Part shown: piece by piece, positions 15,781 to 24,986 of the stretch
Layout of the letters: each line of letters begins with the position of its first letter
Position numbering within the stretch: position 1 is the stretch's first letter
Assembly: GCF_000802305.1 (NCBI RefSeq)
Contig: NZ_JTDK01000006.1
Coordinates: 930,001-994,000, forward strand
Direction: 5' to 3'
From: Microbacterium mangrovi
GTDB lineage: Bacteria; Actinomycetota; Actinomycetes; Actinomycetales; Microbacteriaceae
Length of the DNA: 64,000 nucleotides
The notes under the pieces: generated by a model
Told to the model about the DNA's origin: nothing
Database searches by the model: none
What the model saw: the letters and a program-made list of their open reading frames with translations, nothing else
Made by a program: the position numbers and the translations under genes

Positions 15781-16614
15781 TCACTGGGTGACGAAGTCGA
15801 TGAGTTCCTCCACGCGGCCGAGCAGCGACGGCTCGAGGTCGCGGTAGGTGCGCACGCGGCCGAGGATGCGCTGCCAGGCCCGCGCGATGTCCGCCTGGTC
15901 TTCGGCCGGCCACCCGAACGCCCGGCAGACGCCGACCTTCCATTCGACGGAGCGCGGGATCTCGGGCCACTTCTCGATCCCGAGCGTCGACGGCTTCACG
16001 CACTGCCAGACGTCCACGAACGGGTGACCGACGATCCGCACGTGCGCGCCGTGCGGTCCGCGCTCGACGGCCTGCGCGATGCGCGCCTCCTTCGAGCCGG
16101 GCACGAGGTGGTCGACGAGCACGCCGTAGCGGCGCTCCGCACTGGGCGGATCGTCGCGGAGCGTGGCATCCAGCAGGTCCACGCCCTGCAGGTACTCGAC
16201 CACGACCCCCTCGGCGCGGAGGTCCGCGCCCCACACCTTCTCGACCAGCTCCGCGTCGTGGCGGCCCTCCACGAGGATGCGGCTGGGACGGGCGACCCGG
16301 GCACGGGAGTCGGGTGCGGCGAACGACCCCGACGCGGTGCGCACCGGGCCGCGCGCGGCCTTGGGCGTCGGCGCGACGAGCACGGCCGGCTGTCCGTCGA
16401 CGAGGAAGCCCGGTCCGAGGGGGAAGAGCCGCTTCTTGCCGAAGCGGTCCTCGAGTTCGACGAGGCCCTGCGACAGCCCCACGACCGCGCCGCAGTAGCC
16501 GTCCTCGGCGACCTCGACCACGAGATCGCGGGATGCCTCCACGCGCGCCACCTGCTTCTGCGACCGTTCGCGCCAGCCTGCGGCCAGCACGTCGGTGCCG
16601 TACCTGTCGTCCAT
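15781..16614 (-). CDS. DUF3097 family protein
   Basis: The N-terminus MDDRYGTDVLAAGW is the hallmark start of this actinobacterial family. A Toprim-like segment (ILVEGRHDAELVEKVWG) with acidic residues follows in the middle, suggesting metal or nucleic-acid chemistry, but the role is unknown. GGAGG 4 nt before the ATG supports the start at 16614; a longer frame to 16749 adds only Arg/Gly-rich sequence. 277 residues, soluble. Confidence 0.88.
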   Translation of the reverse strand: MDDRYGTDVLAAGWRERSQKQVARVEASRDLVVEVAEDGYCGAVVGLSQGLVELEDRFGKKRLFPLGPGFLVDGQPAVLVAPTPKAARGPVRTASGSFAAPDSRARVARPSRILVEGRHDAELVEKVWGADLRAEGVVVEYLQGVDLLDATLRDDPPSAERRYGVLVDHLVPGSKEARIAQAVERGPHGAHVRIVGHPFVDVWQCVKPSTLGIEKWPEIPRSVEWKVGVCRAFGWPAEDQADIARAWQRILGRVRTYRDLEPSLLGRVEELIDFVTQ

Positions 16615-16783
16615 GCCACCTCCAGACGATGAGGCTACGGCACCGATCCCGCGGCGACCGCGAGGCAGGGCCGCCGCGACGAGACCGAGGCGCAGCAGCC
16701 CTTCCTCGGCGGCGCGAACCTGGCTCGACGGCGCGAGACACCCCGGCATCCGTCCGCACCTATCCGTTGTCGGCGCCCCGACC

Positions 16784-16789
16784 TAGACT
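16784..16789 (+). promoter_or_regulatory. -10 box of leaderless pspA promoter
   Basis: TAGACT, 6 nt before the pspA ATG; no ribosome site intervenes. Confidence 0.6.
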
Positions 16790-16795
16790 CGACCC

Positions 16796-17581
16796 ATGGC
16801 GAAACAGTCGATTTTCGGACGCATCTCAGCACTGGTCAAGGCCAATGTGAACGCGATGCTGGACAGTGCAGAAGACCCGCAGAAGATGCTGGATCAGCTC
16901 ATCCGCGACTACACCAACAACATCGCGGAGGCGGAGGCCGCCATCGCCGAGACGATCGGCAACCTGCGCCTCATGGAGCGCGACCACGCCGAAGACCAGA
17001 CCGCCGCCGCCGACTGGGGCAACAAGGCGCTCGTCGCGAGCCGCCGCGCCGACCAGCTGCGCGGCACCGGGAACACTCCCGAGGCCGACAAGTTCGACAA
17101 CCTCGCCAAGATCGCCCTGCAGCGTCAGATCCAGTTCGAGAACGAGGCGAAGTCCGTCGAACCCCAGATCGCCGCGCAGAACCAGGTCGTCCAGCAGCTC
17201 AAGGACGGCCTCAACGGCATGAAGACCAAGCTCGAGCAGCTGAAGTCCAAGGCCGCCGAGCTCGTCGCTCGGCAGAAGGTCGCCGAGGCCCAGAACAAGG
17301 TCGCCGATGCCGTCAAGTCGGTCGACATCCTCGACCCCACCAGCGAACTCGGCCGGTTCGAAGACAAGATCCGTCGCCAGGAGGCCCTCGCCGCCGGCAA
17401 GCAGGAGCTCGCGGCATCCAGCCTCGACGCGCAGTTCAACGCGCTCGACGACATCGGCGAACTCAGCGAGGTCGAGATGCGCCTGGCCGCGCTCAAGGCG
17501 GGCCAGCAGCCCGCCGTGAAACCGGCCGCGTCGCAGCCCGCCATCGACGCCCCCACCGCCCCTTACACTCCGGGCGAGTGA
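16796..17581 (+). CDS. pspA: PspA/IM30 family envelope-stress protein
   Basis: A 261-residue protein that is almost wholly coiled coil, starting with the amphipathic helix IFGRISALVKANVNAMLD that binds membranes. The DPQKMLDQLIRDY segment is the PspA signature. Such proteins coat and repair the inner membrane face during envelope stress as ESCRT-III-like polymers. The last 25 residues are Ala/Pro-rich and disordered. The arginase-fold gene follows 10 nt later on the same strand. Confidence 0.93.
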   Translation: MAKQSIFGRISALVKANVNAMLDSAEDPQKMLDQLIRDYTNNIAEAEAAIAETIGNLRLMERDHAEDQTAAADWGNKALVASRRADQLRGTGNTPEADKFDNLAKIALQRQIQFENEAKSVEPQIAAQNQVVQQLKDGLNGMKTKLEQLKSKAAELVARQKVAEAQNKVADAVKSVDILDPTSELGRFEDKIRRQEALAAGKQELAASSLDAQFNALDDIGELSEVEMRLAALKAGQQPAVKPAASQPAIDAPTAPYTPGE

Positions 17582-17591
17582 GGGCATCCCG

Positions 17592-18407
17592 GTGACGCGG
17601 TTCGTCATCGTCCCCCAGTGGCAGGGTTCCCCCTCCGCCCGCGGGATGCTGCTCATCGACGGCGCGAACACGATCGCGGGCGACCTGCCGCGCAGCACCA
17701 CGACGCGCATCGAGGTGCCGCTCGAGGCTGGTGAGTCCCTCGACACCGGCGTTCTGCGCGCCAGTGCGCTGCAGCGGGTACGCGCTCTCCTGACCGAGAC
17801 TCTGCAGTCCGGCACCGACCATGCCGTCGTGATCGGCGGCGACTGCGGGGTCGCGGTGCCGGCGATCGAGCACGCGCTCGCGCAGCATCCCACGCTCGCC
17901 GTGGTCTGGTGCGACGCGCACGGCGACCTGAACGTCCCCGAGTCGTCGCCGTCCGGCGCATTCGGCGGGATGGCACTGCGCGCGGTGCTCGGCGAGGGCG
18001 AGCCGTCGCTGCGCGGTGCCGCTGTCGACGTCACACGGGCCGTGCTCGTGGGTGCGCGCGACCTCGACCAGGGCGAGGAGGAGTTCGTCGAGTCCGCCGG
18101 CATCCGCCTCGTGTTCGCCGAAGACCTCGCCGCCGCCGATTCGCTCGCCGACGCAGTCGCCGCGACCGGTGCCGACGCCGTCTATGTGCACATCGACCTC
18201 GATGTGCTCGATCCGGCGGAGATCACCGGGGTCAACATGGCCGCGCCGTTCGGCGCCCGCACCGTCGAACTCGCCGCCGCGATCCGGGCGCTGCGCGAAC
18301 GCGTCCCGCTCGTCGGTGCCTCGATCGCCGGATTCGCCCCGGCCTCCCCCGATTCCGCGGTCGACGACATGGGCGCGATCCTGCGGCTCGTCGGCGCCGT
18401 CGCGTGA
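17592..18407 (+). CDS. Arginase/agmatinase-fold protein
   Basis: Metal-binding motifs of the ureohydrolase fold are present: DAHGD (108-112) and DLDVLDP (202-208). The first motif reads GGDCGV (82-87) instead of GGDHS, so the usual His ligand is replaced by Cys; activity may be changed. The substrate is unknown (arginine, agmatine, formiminoglutamate or other guanidino compounds are family options). GTG start, 271 residues. Its TGA lies inside the first unit of a 26-bp tandem repeat that links it to the next gene. Confidence 0.82.
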   Translation: MTRFVIVPQWQGSPSARGMLLIDGANTIAGDLPRSTTTRIEVPLEAGESLDTGVLRASALQRVRALLTETLQSGTDHAVVIGGDCGVAVPAIEHALAQHPTLAVVWCDAHGDLNVPESSPSGAFGGMALRAVLGEGEPSLRGAAVDVTRAVLVGARDLDQGEEEFVESAGIRLVFAEDLAAADSLADAVAATGADAVYVHIDLDVLDPAEITGVNMAAPFGARTVELAAAIRALRERVPLVGASIAGFAPASPDSAVDDMGAILRLVGAVA

Positions 18408-18487
18408 ACGGACGCCGAGGCACCGTCGCGTGAACGGACGCAAAGGCGCCGTCGCGTGAACGGACGCAAAGGCACCGTCGCGTGAAC
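18397..18487 (+). repeat. 26-bp tandem repeat, about 3.5 copies
   Basis: Units begin at 18397, 18423, 18449 and 18475 (last one partial). They share CCGTCGCGTGAACGGACGC and differ at few positions. Each carries a GTGA stop/start overlap. The repeat spans the end of the arginase-fold gene and the start of the next gene. Confidence 0.95.
18404..18485 (+). other. Chain of three overlapping 9-codon minicistrons
   Basis: The arginase-fold gene stops at TGA 18405-18407, inside GTGA. From that GTG (18404) a frame encodes MNGRRGTVA and stops at 18433 inside the next GTGA. A second (18430-18459, MNGRKGAVA) and a third (18456-18485, MNGRKGTVA) follow, and the last GTGA is the start of the gene at 18482. 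Units 2 and 3 carry AAAGG about 9 nt before the next GTG. The geometry would allow stepwise stop-restart. Translation is inferred, not shown. Confidence 0.5.
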
Positions 18488-18859
18488 CCCGACCGGTTCA
18501 TCCCCGGCTTCCTCCTCGATTCGCCCATCAGCCGGGTCGGTTCCTGGTACGGCACGGCGGTCGGCGCCGTGTGGGGGTTCCTCTGGAGCACCGGTCGCGT
18601 CGAGCGGCACGGCGACCTGTTCGTGTTCCGCGGGATGCCCCGGACGACGTTCCGCCGCGGCGGGGTGTGCGTGGGCCGCTGCTACCTGACCGGCGACGAG
18701 CCGGTGACCGCGGCGGTGCTGCGGCATGAGGCCGTGCACGTGCGGCAGTGGCGCCGTTACGGCGCGCTCTTCCCGCTGCTGTACGCCCTCGCCGGTCGTG
18801 ATCCGATGCGCAACAGGTTCGAGATCGAGGCCGGCCTCGAGGACGGGAACTACCTCTGA
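18482..18859 (+). CDS. Hypothetical protein with HEXXH-like motif
   Basis: A 125-residue protein with a hydrophobic stretch near the start (GSWYGTAVGAVWGFLW) and the motif RHEAVHVRQW at about 82-91. HEAVH fits the HEXXH zinc-protease pattern, and the downstream Glu-rich segment FEIEAGLEDG could supply a third ligand. A small metalloprotease-like or former protease role is possible but unproven. The GTG start is the last of a series of GTGA junctions inherited from the upstream repeat. Confidence 0.7.
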   Translation: MNPDRFIPGFLLDSPISRVGSWYGTAVGAVWGFLWSTGRVERHGDLFVFRGMPRTTFRRGGVCVGRCYLTGDEPVTAAVLRHEAVHVRQWRRYGALFPLLYALAGRDPMRNRFEIEAGLEDGNYL

Positions 18860-18870
18860 CGGACGCGGGC

Positions 18871-18876
18871 CAGAAT
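18871..18876 (+). promoter_or_regulatory. -10-like box before the hydrolase gene
   Basis: CAGAAT, 6 nt before the GTG of the hydrolase. It departs from TANNNT at the first base, so it is less sure than the others. Confidence 0.4.
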
Positions 18877-18882
18877 AGACGC

Positions 18883-19827
18883 GTGACCGACGATTTCGAC
18901 GAGTTCTCGTTCCTGCCCGCGATGGCGCAGGATGCCGGCATCCGCACCCCGCTTCCCCGCACCGCGCGGGTGAATCTGACCCTGGCCGACGGCCGCACGC
19001 TCAGCGCGCTGCGCTTCGGCGACGGTCCGCCGGTCGTGACCCTGCTGCACGGCGCCGGGCTCAACGCCCACACGTGGGACACGACGCTCCTCGCGGCCGG
19101 GGTCCCCGCCCTCGCGATCGACCTGCCCGGACACGGCGACTCGTCGTGGCGGGAGGATGCCGCGTACGTCGCCCCGACCCTCGCGCCGGACGTGATCACC
19201 GCCCTCGAGACGTGGACCGACCGGCCCCAGGTGCTCGTCGGGCATTCGCTGGGCGGACTGACCGCCGCGAAGGTGGCGGCATCCCGCCCCGACCTCGTCC
19301 GGGAACTCGTCGTCATCGACATCACCCCCGGCATCGACCCGGCCGGAGACGCCCAGTCGATCGCCGCGTTCTTCGCCGGCCCGACCGACTGGGCGAGCCG
19401 TGACGAACTGGTCGACCGGGCGCTGAGCTTCGGTCTCGGCGGCAGCCGGGAGGCGGCCACGCGCGGTGTGTTCCTGAACTCGCGGATGCGCGACGACGGC
19501 CGGGTGGAGTGGAAGCACCACTTCGCCCACGTCGCCAACCGACTCGCCGGCGACCCCGCCGCGGCGGCCTCCGCGATGGCCGAGCAGGATGCCGTGCGCG
19601 ACGTGCTCGCCGCCTCCGGATGGGATGACCTCGCCGCTGTGACCGTCCCGGTGCTGCTGATCCGCGGCGACCGCGGATTCGTCACCGAGGACGACGCCGA
19701 CGACTTCGGAGATCACCTGCCCGCCGCATCCGTCGAGACCGTCGCCAGCACGCACAACGTGCAGGAGCAGCTCCCCGTCGCACTCGGCGAGCGCCTCCGC
19801 ACCCTTGCCCTCGCCCCCGGTCGTTGA
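18883..19827 (+). CDS. Alpha/beta-fold hydrolase
   Basis: The oxyanion segment LLHGAG (54-59), the nucleophile elbow GHSLGG (120-125, Ser122) and a late THNVQEQ histidine form the catalytic set of alpha/beta hydrolases. The CAP region is helical. The substrate is not evident; esterase or lactonase activity is typical. 314 residues, GTG start, soluble. Confidence 0.88.
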   Translation: MTDDFDEFSFLPAMAQDAGIRTPLPRTARVNLTLADGRTLSALRFGDGPPVVTLLHGAGLNAHTWDTTLLAAGVPALAIDLPGHGDSSWREDAAYVAPTLAPDVITALETWTDRPQVLVGHSLGGLTAAKVAASRPDLVRELVVIDITPGIDPAGDAQSIAAFFAGPTDWASRDELVDRALSFGLGGSREAATRGVFLNSRMRDDGRVEWKHHFAHVANRLAGDPAAAASAMAEQDAVRDVLAASGWDDLAAVTVPVLLIRGDRGFVTEDDADDFGDHLPAASVETVASTHNVQEQLPVALGERLRTLALAPGR

Positions 19828-19856
19828 GCGAGGGAGCGCAGCGACCGAGACGAAAC
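19819..19856. repeat. REP-like imperfect palindrome at hydrolase stop
   Basis: GGTCGTTGAGCG (19819-19830) and CGCAGCGACC (19837-19846) form an imperfect stem followed by GAGACGAAAC. This GAGCGAGNGNAGCGA-type block is a recurrent intergenic element in Microbacteriaceae. It covers the hydrolase stop codon and could end transcription. Confidence 0.5.
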
Positions 19857-19998
19857 GCATCTCTCACGATTGTGTTGCAGAACGGGACGATCGCCGCCTG
19901 CGCGCGTCGTTCCGACCCTAGGCTGGGTGATCGACACGCATCGTCGCGCGCAGTCCCCGATGCGCGTCGCGACGCGAGCCCGCGAAAGGATCCCACGA

Positions 19999-21510
19999 AT
20001 GTCCCGCCGTCCCCGCCGCCTCGTCGTCACGGCCGCCGCCCTGGTCGCCGCGTCCGCCCTCGCCCTCACCGCCTGCACCGGCTCGGGCGGGGCATCCTCC
20101 ACGGGCCGGCCCGACCCGAACGCGAGCGTCGCGATCCGGCTCGCCCTCGGGCCGAGCAACCTCGACATCCGCGAGACCGCCGGTGCGCCGCTCGACCAGG
20201 TCCTGCTCGACAACGTGTACCAGGGGCTGGTGTCGCTGACCACCGATCAGAAGATCGTGCCGGCGCTCGCGAAGTCCTGGACGGTGTCGCCGGACGGCCT
20301 CACGTACACCTTCGATCTGCGCACCGGCGTCACGTTCCACGACGGGCAGGCGCTGACGCCGCAGGATGTCGTGTGGTCGTTGCAGCAGCATCAGAAGAAC
20401 CAGACGTGGGCGAATGCGACCGACCTGGCCGCGGTGAAGTCGGTGAGCGCGTCCGGCCAGACGATCACGGTCGTGCTGTCCTCCCCCGACGCCAATCTGC
20501 TGTTCGGTCTCACCGGTCGGGCCGGGACGATCCTGAAGAAGGACGACACGGTCGACTACAAGACGAAGGAGAACGGCACCGGCCCGTTCACCCTCGGCTC
20601 GTGGAACCAGGGCGCGAGCATCACGCTCGACCGCTACGCCAAGTACTGGGGCGACAAGGCGAAGGTGAAGGATGTCACGTTCGACATCATCGCCGAGAAT
20701 CAGGCCGCGATCAGCGCCGCCCAGTCCGGTGAGCTCGACGTCGTCACCGGCTTCGACGCGACCCTGAACGACCAGTTGAAGAAGTCCGGCTTCGCCGTCA
20801 CCAACGGCAAGGCGACCGACAAGTACGTGCTCGCGATGAACAGCCACAACAAGTACCTGTCCGACAAGCGGGTGCGCGAGGCGCTGCGCCTCGCGATCAA
20901 CCACGACGCGATCGTGAAGGCCGTCGGCGGCGCCGGCAAGACCCTGTACGGCCCGATCCCCGAACTCGATCCCGGCTACGAGGACCTCTCCTCGGTCGCA
21001 CCGTACAACCCGAGCAAGGCGAAGGAACTGCTGAAGGCGGCCGGCGCCAAGGACATGACGCTGACGCTCACGATCCCGTCGGTGTACGGCACCACCCTGC
21101 CGCAGATCCTCGTGTCCGACTTCAACGCCGTCGGCGTCACCCTCAAGGTCAACCAGGTCGACTTCCCGACCTGGCTCACGCAGGTCTACACGAACAAGGA
21201 CTACGACCTCAGCATCGTCGACCACGTCGAGGCGCGCGACTTCGACACCTGGGCCAACCCGGACTACTACTACACGTACGACAACCCCGAGGTGCAGCGC
21301 CTGTACACCCAGGCGATCCGGTCCACCAGCGAGTCAGCCTCGAACGACCTCCTCAAGCAGGCCGCCCGGATCGTCTCCGAAGACATGGCCGCGGACTGGC
21401 TGTACAACTGGACGCCGCCGGTCGCGGTCGCGCCCGGAGTCACGGGGATGCCGATCGACAACGTGAACTCGCGCATCAACCTGGCTCAGATCGCCAAGAG
21501 CAAGGGGTGA
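19999..21510 (+). CDS. ABC transporter substrate-binding lipoprotein (peptide/nickel type)
   Basis: The signal peptide MSRRPRRLVVTAAALVAASA ends in lipobox LTAC (Cys26), so the mature protein is lipid-anchored outside the cell. The rest matches family 5 binding proteins: early ALGPSNLDIRE, DQVLLDNVYQGLV, and the DGLTYTFDLRTGVTFHDG signature. Ligand may be a peptide, opine or nickel chelate and cannot be fixed from sequence. AAAGGA lies 8 nt before the ATG. It heads a five-gene operon with 4-nt overlaps between all downstream members. Confidence 0.92.
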   Translation: MSRRPRRLVVTAAALVAASALALTACTGSGGASSTGRPDPNASVAIRLALGPSNLDIRETAGAPLDQVLLDNVYQGLVSLTTDQKIVPALAKSWTVSPDGLTYTFDLRTGVTFHDGQALTPQDVVWSLQQHQKNQTWANATDLAAVKSVSASGQTITVVLSSPDANLLFGLTGRAGTILKKDDTVDYKTKENGTGPFTLGSWNQGASITLDRYAKYWGDKAKVKDVTFDIIAENQAAISAAQSGELDVVTGFDATLNDQLKKSGFAVTNGKATDKYVLAMNSHNKYLSDKRVREALRLAINHDAIVKAVGGAGKTLYGPIPELDPGYEDLSSVAPYNPSKAKELLKAAGAKDMTLTLTIPSVYGTTLPQILVSDFNAVGVTLKVNQVDFPTWLTQVYTNKDYDLSIVDHVEARDFDTWANPDYYYTYDNPEVQRLYTQAIRSTSESASNDLLKQAARIVSEDMAADWLYNWTPPVAVAPGVTGMPIDNVNSRINLAQIAKSKG

Positions 21511-22457
21511 TCCGGTACGCGCTGACCCGGCTGGCCCTGCTGGTGGTGGGGCTGGTCGTGGCCAGCGTGCTGATCTTCCTGTCGTTGCGGGTGCTGCCCG
21601 GAAACGTCGCGCAGATGATCGTGGGGACGAACGGGACCCCCGCCCAGGTCGCCGCGCTCGAACAGCAGCTGGGTCTGTCGCGACCCCTGGTCGTGCAGTA
21701 CCTGGACTGGCTGGGCGGCATCCTCCACGGCGACTTCGGGCGCTCGCTCATCACGGGCACCCCGGTGCTCGACGAGCTGGCCCAGAAGGCGCAGGTCACC
21801 GTGCCGCTGGGCATCCTGTCGATGCTGGTCGCGCTGCTGGTCGCCCTGCCATTCGGCGTGATCTCGGCGCTGCGGCGCGGCCGCGCGAGCGGCACCGTGC
21901 TCAGTGCCGGCGCGCAGACCGTCGCCGCCGTGCCCGTCGTCTGGGCGGGCATGATGCTCGTCGTCGTGTTCGCGGTGTGGCTCGGCTGGCTCCCCGCACA
22001 GGGCTTCCCGCGCAGCGGATGGGACACCCCCGGCCTCGCCCTCGAATCGCTGATCCTGCCGGCGGTGACCATCGGCGTCGTCGAGGGCGCCATGCTCCTG
22101 CGGTTCGTGCGCAGCGCGACGCTGGAGGCGACCGACCAGGACTACGTGCGCACCGCCGCCGCCAAGGGACTCACCCGCACGCAGGCGCTGCTGCGGCACG
22201 GGCTGCCGAACGTCGGCCTGTCAGTCATCACCGTGCTGGGGCTGCAGGTCGCCGGCATCATCGTCGGCGCGGTCATCGTGGAGCAGCTGTTCTCGCTGCC
22301 CGGCATCGGGCGGATGCTGGTGTCCGACGTGACCGCCCGCGACCTCCCCAAGGTGCAGGGCGAACTGCTCGTGCTCACCGGCTTCGTGCTGTTCATCGGG
22401 TTCGTCGTCGATCTCGTGCACCGCATCCTCGACCCGCGGCTCCGGGAGGCGGAATGA
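21507..22457 (+). CDS. ABC transporter permease (DppB-like)
   Basis: A 316-residue membrane protein with about six helices, starting with the family helix RYALTRLALLVVGLVVASVLIF. The permease loop DYVRTAAAKGLTRTQALLRH is the EAA motif that contacts the ATPase subunits. GTG start overlapping the binding-protein stop by 4 nt. Confidence 0.93.
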   Translation: MIRYALTRLALLVVGLVVASVLIFLSLRVLPGNVAQMIVGTNGTPAQVAALEQQLGLSRPLVVQYLDWLGGILHGDFGRSLITGTPVLDELAQKAQVTVPLGILSMLVALLVALPFGVISALRRGRASGTVLSAGAQTVAAVPVVWAGMMLVVVFAVWLGWLPAQGFPRSGWDTPGLALESLILPAVTIGVVEGAMLLRFVRSATLEATDQDYVRTAAAKGLTRTQALLRHGLPNVGLSVITVLGLQVAGIIVGAVIVEQLFSLPGIGRMLVSDVTARDLPKVQGELLVLTGFVLFIGFVVDLVHRILDPRLREAE

Positions 22458-23353
22458 CCCCGCACGCGCGCGCCGGCATCCTCCGGCGCCTGTGGAGCCT
22501 CGGAACCGGACGGTTCGGGCTGATCGTCGTCGCGGTCGTCGTGATCACCGCGGCCGTGTCGCTGGTGTGGACGCCGTTCCCGCCGCTGCAGACCGACATC
22601 GGGGCCGCGTGGCTCCCCCCGTCGTGGCCGCACCTGCTCGGAACCGACGCGCTCGGCCACGACATCCTGTCGATGATCATGGCCGGCGCCCGCACGACGG
22701 TGATCGTCGCCGTCGGGGCCGGGCTCATCGCCACCGTCATCGGCATGGCGCTCGCCGTGCTCGGCGCCCTCACCGCCCGCTGGCTGCGGGAATCGGTCGC
22801 GGTGTTCGTCGACATCCTGATCGCCTTCCCCGTGCTCATCATCGCGATGATGATCGCCGCGGTGTGGGGCGGCTCGCTGTGGGTCGTGGTGTGGGCGGTC
22901 GGCATCGGATTCGGCGTCAGCATCGCCCGCGTCGCCCGCCCCGAACTGCGACGCGTGCTGCACGCCGACTTCGTCATCGCCGGGCGTGCGTCGGGCCTCA
23001 CGAACGCCCAGAACCTGCGCCGGCACCTGATGCCCAACGTCCTCCCGGTGTTCATCGTGCAACTCTCGTGGGGCATGGCGGTCGCGGTGCTCGCCGAAGC
23101 CGGCCTGTCGTACCTCGGCCTCGGGGCACCGGTGACCCAGCCCAGCTGGGGGCAGCTGCTGCAGCAGCTGCAGCAGTATCTGGCCGTGCACCCCCTGTCG
23201 GCGGTGTGGCCGGGACTGGCGATCATGTTCACCGTGCTGGGACTCAACCTGCTCGGCGACGCCCTGCGCGAGGCCACCGACCCGACGCTGTCCGTGCGCC
23301 GCCGCGGCAGTGCGCGCCGCGCGCGCACCCACCAGCCGGAGGTGGTGTCGTGA
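22454..23353 (+). CDS. ABC transporter permease (DppC-like)
   Basis: A 299-residue membrane protein with about six helices. LGTDALGHDILSMIMAGART is the DppC-family signature, and DFVIAGRASGLTNAQNLRRH is the EAA loop. The ATG overlaps the stop of the previous permease by 4 nt. The partner permease is DppB-like, so the pair forms the channel. Confidence 0.93.
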   Translation: MTPHARAGILRRLWSLGTGRFGLIVVAVVVITAAVSLVWTPFPPLQTDIGAAWLPPSWPHLLGTDALGHDILSMIMAGARTTVIVAVGAGLIATVIGMALAVLGALTARWLRESVAVFVDILIAFPVLIIAMMIAAVWGGSLWVVVWAVGIGFGVSIARVARPELRRVLHADFVIAGRASGLTNAQNLRRHLMPNVLPVFIVQLSWGMAVAVLAEAGLSYLGLGAPVTQPSWGQLLQQLQQYLAVHPLSAVWPGLAIMFTVLGLNLLGDALREATDPTLSVRRRGSARRARTHQPEVVS

Positions 23354-24144
23354 GCCTCGTCGTCCAGGACCTGTGCGTCGACATCGACGGCCGCCGCGTC
23401 GTCGACGGCGTCTCGTTCGAGGTCCCCGATTCGGGCCGGGTCGGCCTCATCGGCGAGTCCGGCTCGGGCAAGTCGCTGACCGCGCTCGCGATCCTCGGTC
23501 TGCTCCCCGACGGCGCCACGGCATCCGGTTCGGTCCGCTGGCAGGGCCGCGAGCTGATCGGCGTCTCCGACCGCGAGCTGGCCGGCCTCCGCGGCGACGA
23601 CCTCGGCATCGTGTTCCAGGACCCGCGCACGGCCCTGAACCCCATCCGCACCATCGGACGCCAGATCGCCGAGTCGGTGCGCATCCACGGGGGTCTGTCG
23701 CGGAGGGATGCCGCCGCCCGTGCGATCGCTGAGGCACGCCGCGTCCGCCTCCCCGACCCCGAACGCATCGTTCGGCGGTATCCGCACCAGCTCTCCGGCG
23801 GGCAGCGGCAGCGCGCCGCGATCGCCATGGCACTCGCCCCGCGGCCGCGGCTGCTGATCGCCGACGAGCCGACCACGGCCCTCGACGTCACGATCCAGGC
23901 CGAGATCCTCGAGCTGCTGCGGGGGCTCGTCGCCGAAGACGGCATGTCCCTCGTGTTCATCACCCATGACCTCGCGGTGCTCGCGCAGGTCGCCACCGAC
24001 GCCGTCGTGCTGGCGCACGGCCGCGTCGTGGAGGCCGGCGCGGTCTCCCGGCTGCTCGACGCGCCCGCGCATCCCGTGACGCAGGCGCTGCTGCGCGATG
24101 CGACTGCGACGCTGTGGCGCCCCGGTGCCGGAGGTGCACGATGA
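23350..24144 (+). CDS. ABC transporter ATP-binding subunit (DppD-like)
   Basis: Walker A GESGSGKS, signature LSGGQRQR, Walker B LLIADEPTTALD and the switch His in FITHDLAVLAQ are all intact. 264 residues, shorter than DppD proteins that carry a C-terminal iron-sulfur extension. GTG start inside a GTGA overlap with the preceding permease. Confidence 0.92.
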   Translation: MSLVVQDLCVDIDGRRVVDGVSFEVPDSGRVGLIGESGSGKSLTALAILGLLPDGATASGSVRWQGRELIGVSDRELAGLRGDDLGIVFQDPRTALNPIRTIGRQIAESVRIHGGLSRRDAAARAIAEARRVRLPDPERIVRRYPHQLSGGQRQRAAIAMALAPRPRLLIADEPTTALDVTIQAEILELLRGLVAEDGMSLVFITHDLAVLAQVATDAVVLAHGRVVEAGAVSRLLDAPAHPVTQALLRDATATLWRPGAGGAR

Positions 24145-24944
24145 GTGTCCTGCTGCGCGGCCGCGGCATCCACCGCACCTACTCGGCGCCCCGCACGTGG
24201 GTGTGGCAGCCGCGCACGTTCACCACCGCGCTCGCGGACGTCGACATCGACGTCCGCGCGGGGTCGTCGGTGGGCATCATCGGCGAGTCCGGGTCGGGCA
24301 AGTCCACGCTCGTGCGGATCCTCCTCGGGCTGGATTCCGCCACCTCCGGCTCTGTCGAGTTCGACGGCCGCCCCGTCGACGCACGAGCCGGCGCGCGGGC
24401 GCTCCACTGGCTGCGGCGACGCACCGGGATCGTGTTCCAGGACCCCTACGCCTCCCTGGATCCGCGCCAGCGGGTGGCGCAGATCGTCGGCGAGCCGCTG
24501 TGGGCGCTCGGGCTGGCGGGCGACGGCACGCCGGGGACCGCCGACCGCCGCGAGCGCGTCCGGGAGGTGCTTGCGGACGTCGGGCTGGATGCGGATGCCG
24601 CCGAACGGTATCCGCACGAGTTCTCCGGCGGGCAGCGGCAGCGCATCGCCCTCGCCCGCGCGCTCGTGCATCGTCCCGAGGTGCTCGTCGGCGACGAGCC
24701 CCTCTCCGCGCTCGACGTCACGGTCCGCGCGCAGATCCTCGCCGAGCTCCAGACGCTGCGCACGCGGGACGGCCTCACGATCGTGATGGTGTCGCACGAC
24801 CTCGGGGTGGTGCAGAACCTGTGCGACGAGGTCGTCGTCATGCAGGACGGCCGGGTCGCCGAGGAGGGCCCCACCGAGAAGGTGCTCCAGCAGCCGCAGG
24901 TCGCCTACACGCGCCGCCTGCTGGCATCCATCCCCACGATCTGA
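24141..24944 (+). CDS. ABC transporter ATP-binding subunit (DppF-like)
   Basis: Walker A GESGSGKS, signature FSGGQRQR, Walker B VLVGDEPLSALD and the switch segment MVSHDLGVVQNLC are intact. 267 residues. It pairs with the upstream ATPase to form the heterodimeric motor. Its ATG overlaps the previous stop by 4 nt. It is the last gene of the operon. Confidence 0.92.
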   Translation: MSVLLRGRGIHRTYSAPRTWVWQPRTFTTALADVDIDVRAGSSVGIIGESGSGKSTLVRILLGLDSATSGSVEFDGRPVDARAGARALHWLRRRTGIVFQDPYASLDPRQRVAQIVGEPLWALGLAGDGTPGTADRRERVREVLADVGLDADAAERYPHEFSGGQRQRIALARALVHRPEVLVGDEPLSALDVTVRAQILAELQTLRTRDGLTIVMVSHDLGVVQNLCDEVVVMQDGRVAEEGPTEKVLQQPQVAYTRRLLASIPTI

Positions 24945-24986
24945 GCCGGGCCGGGGCTGCGGCACAGGAGTGTCCGAGCCCTCACG

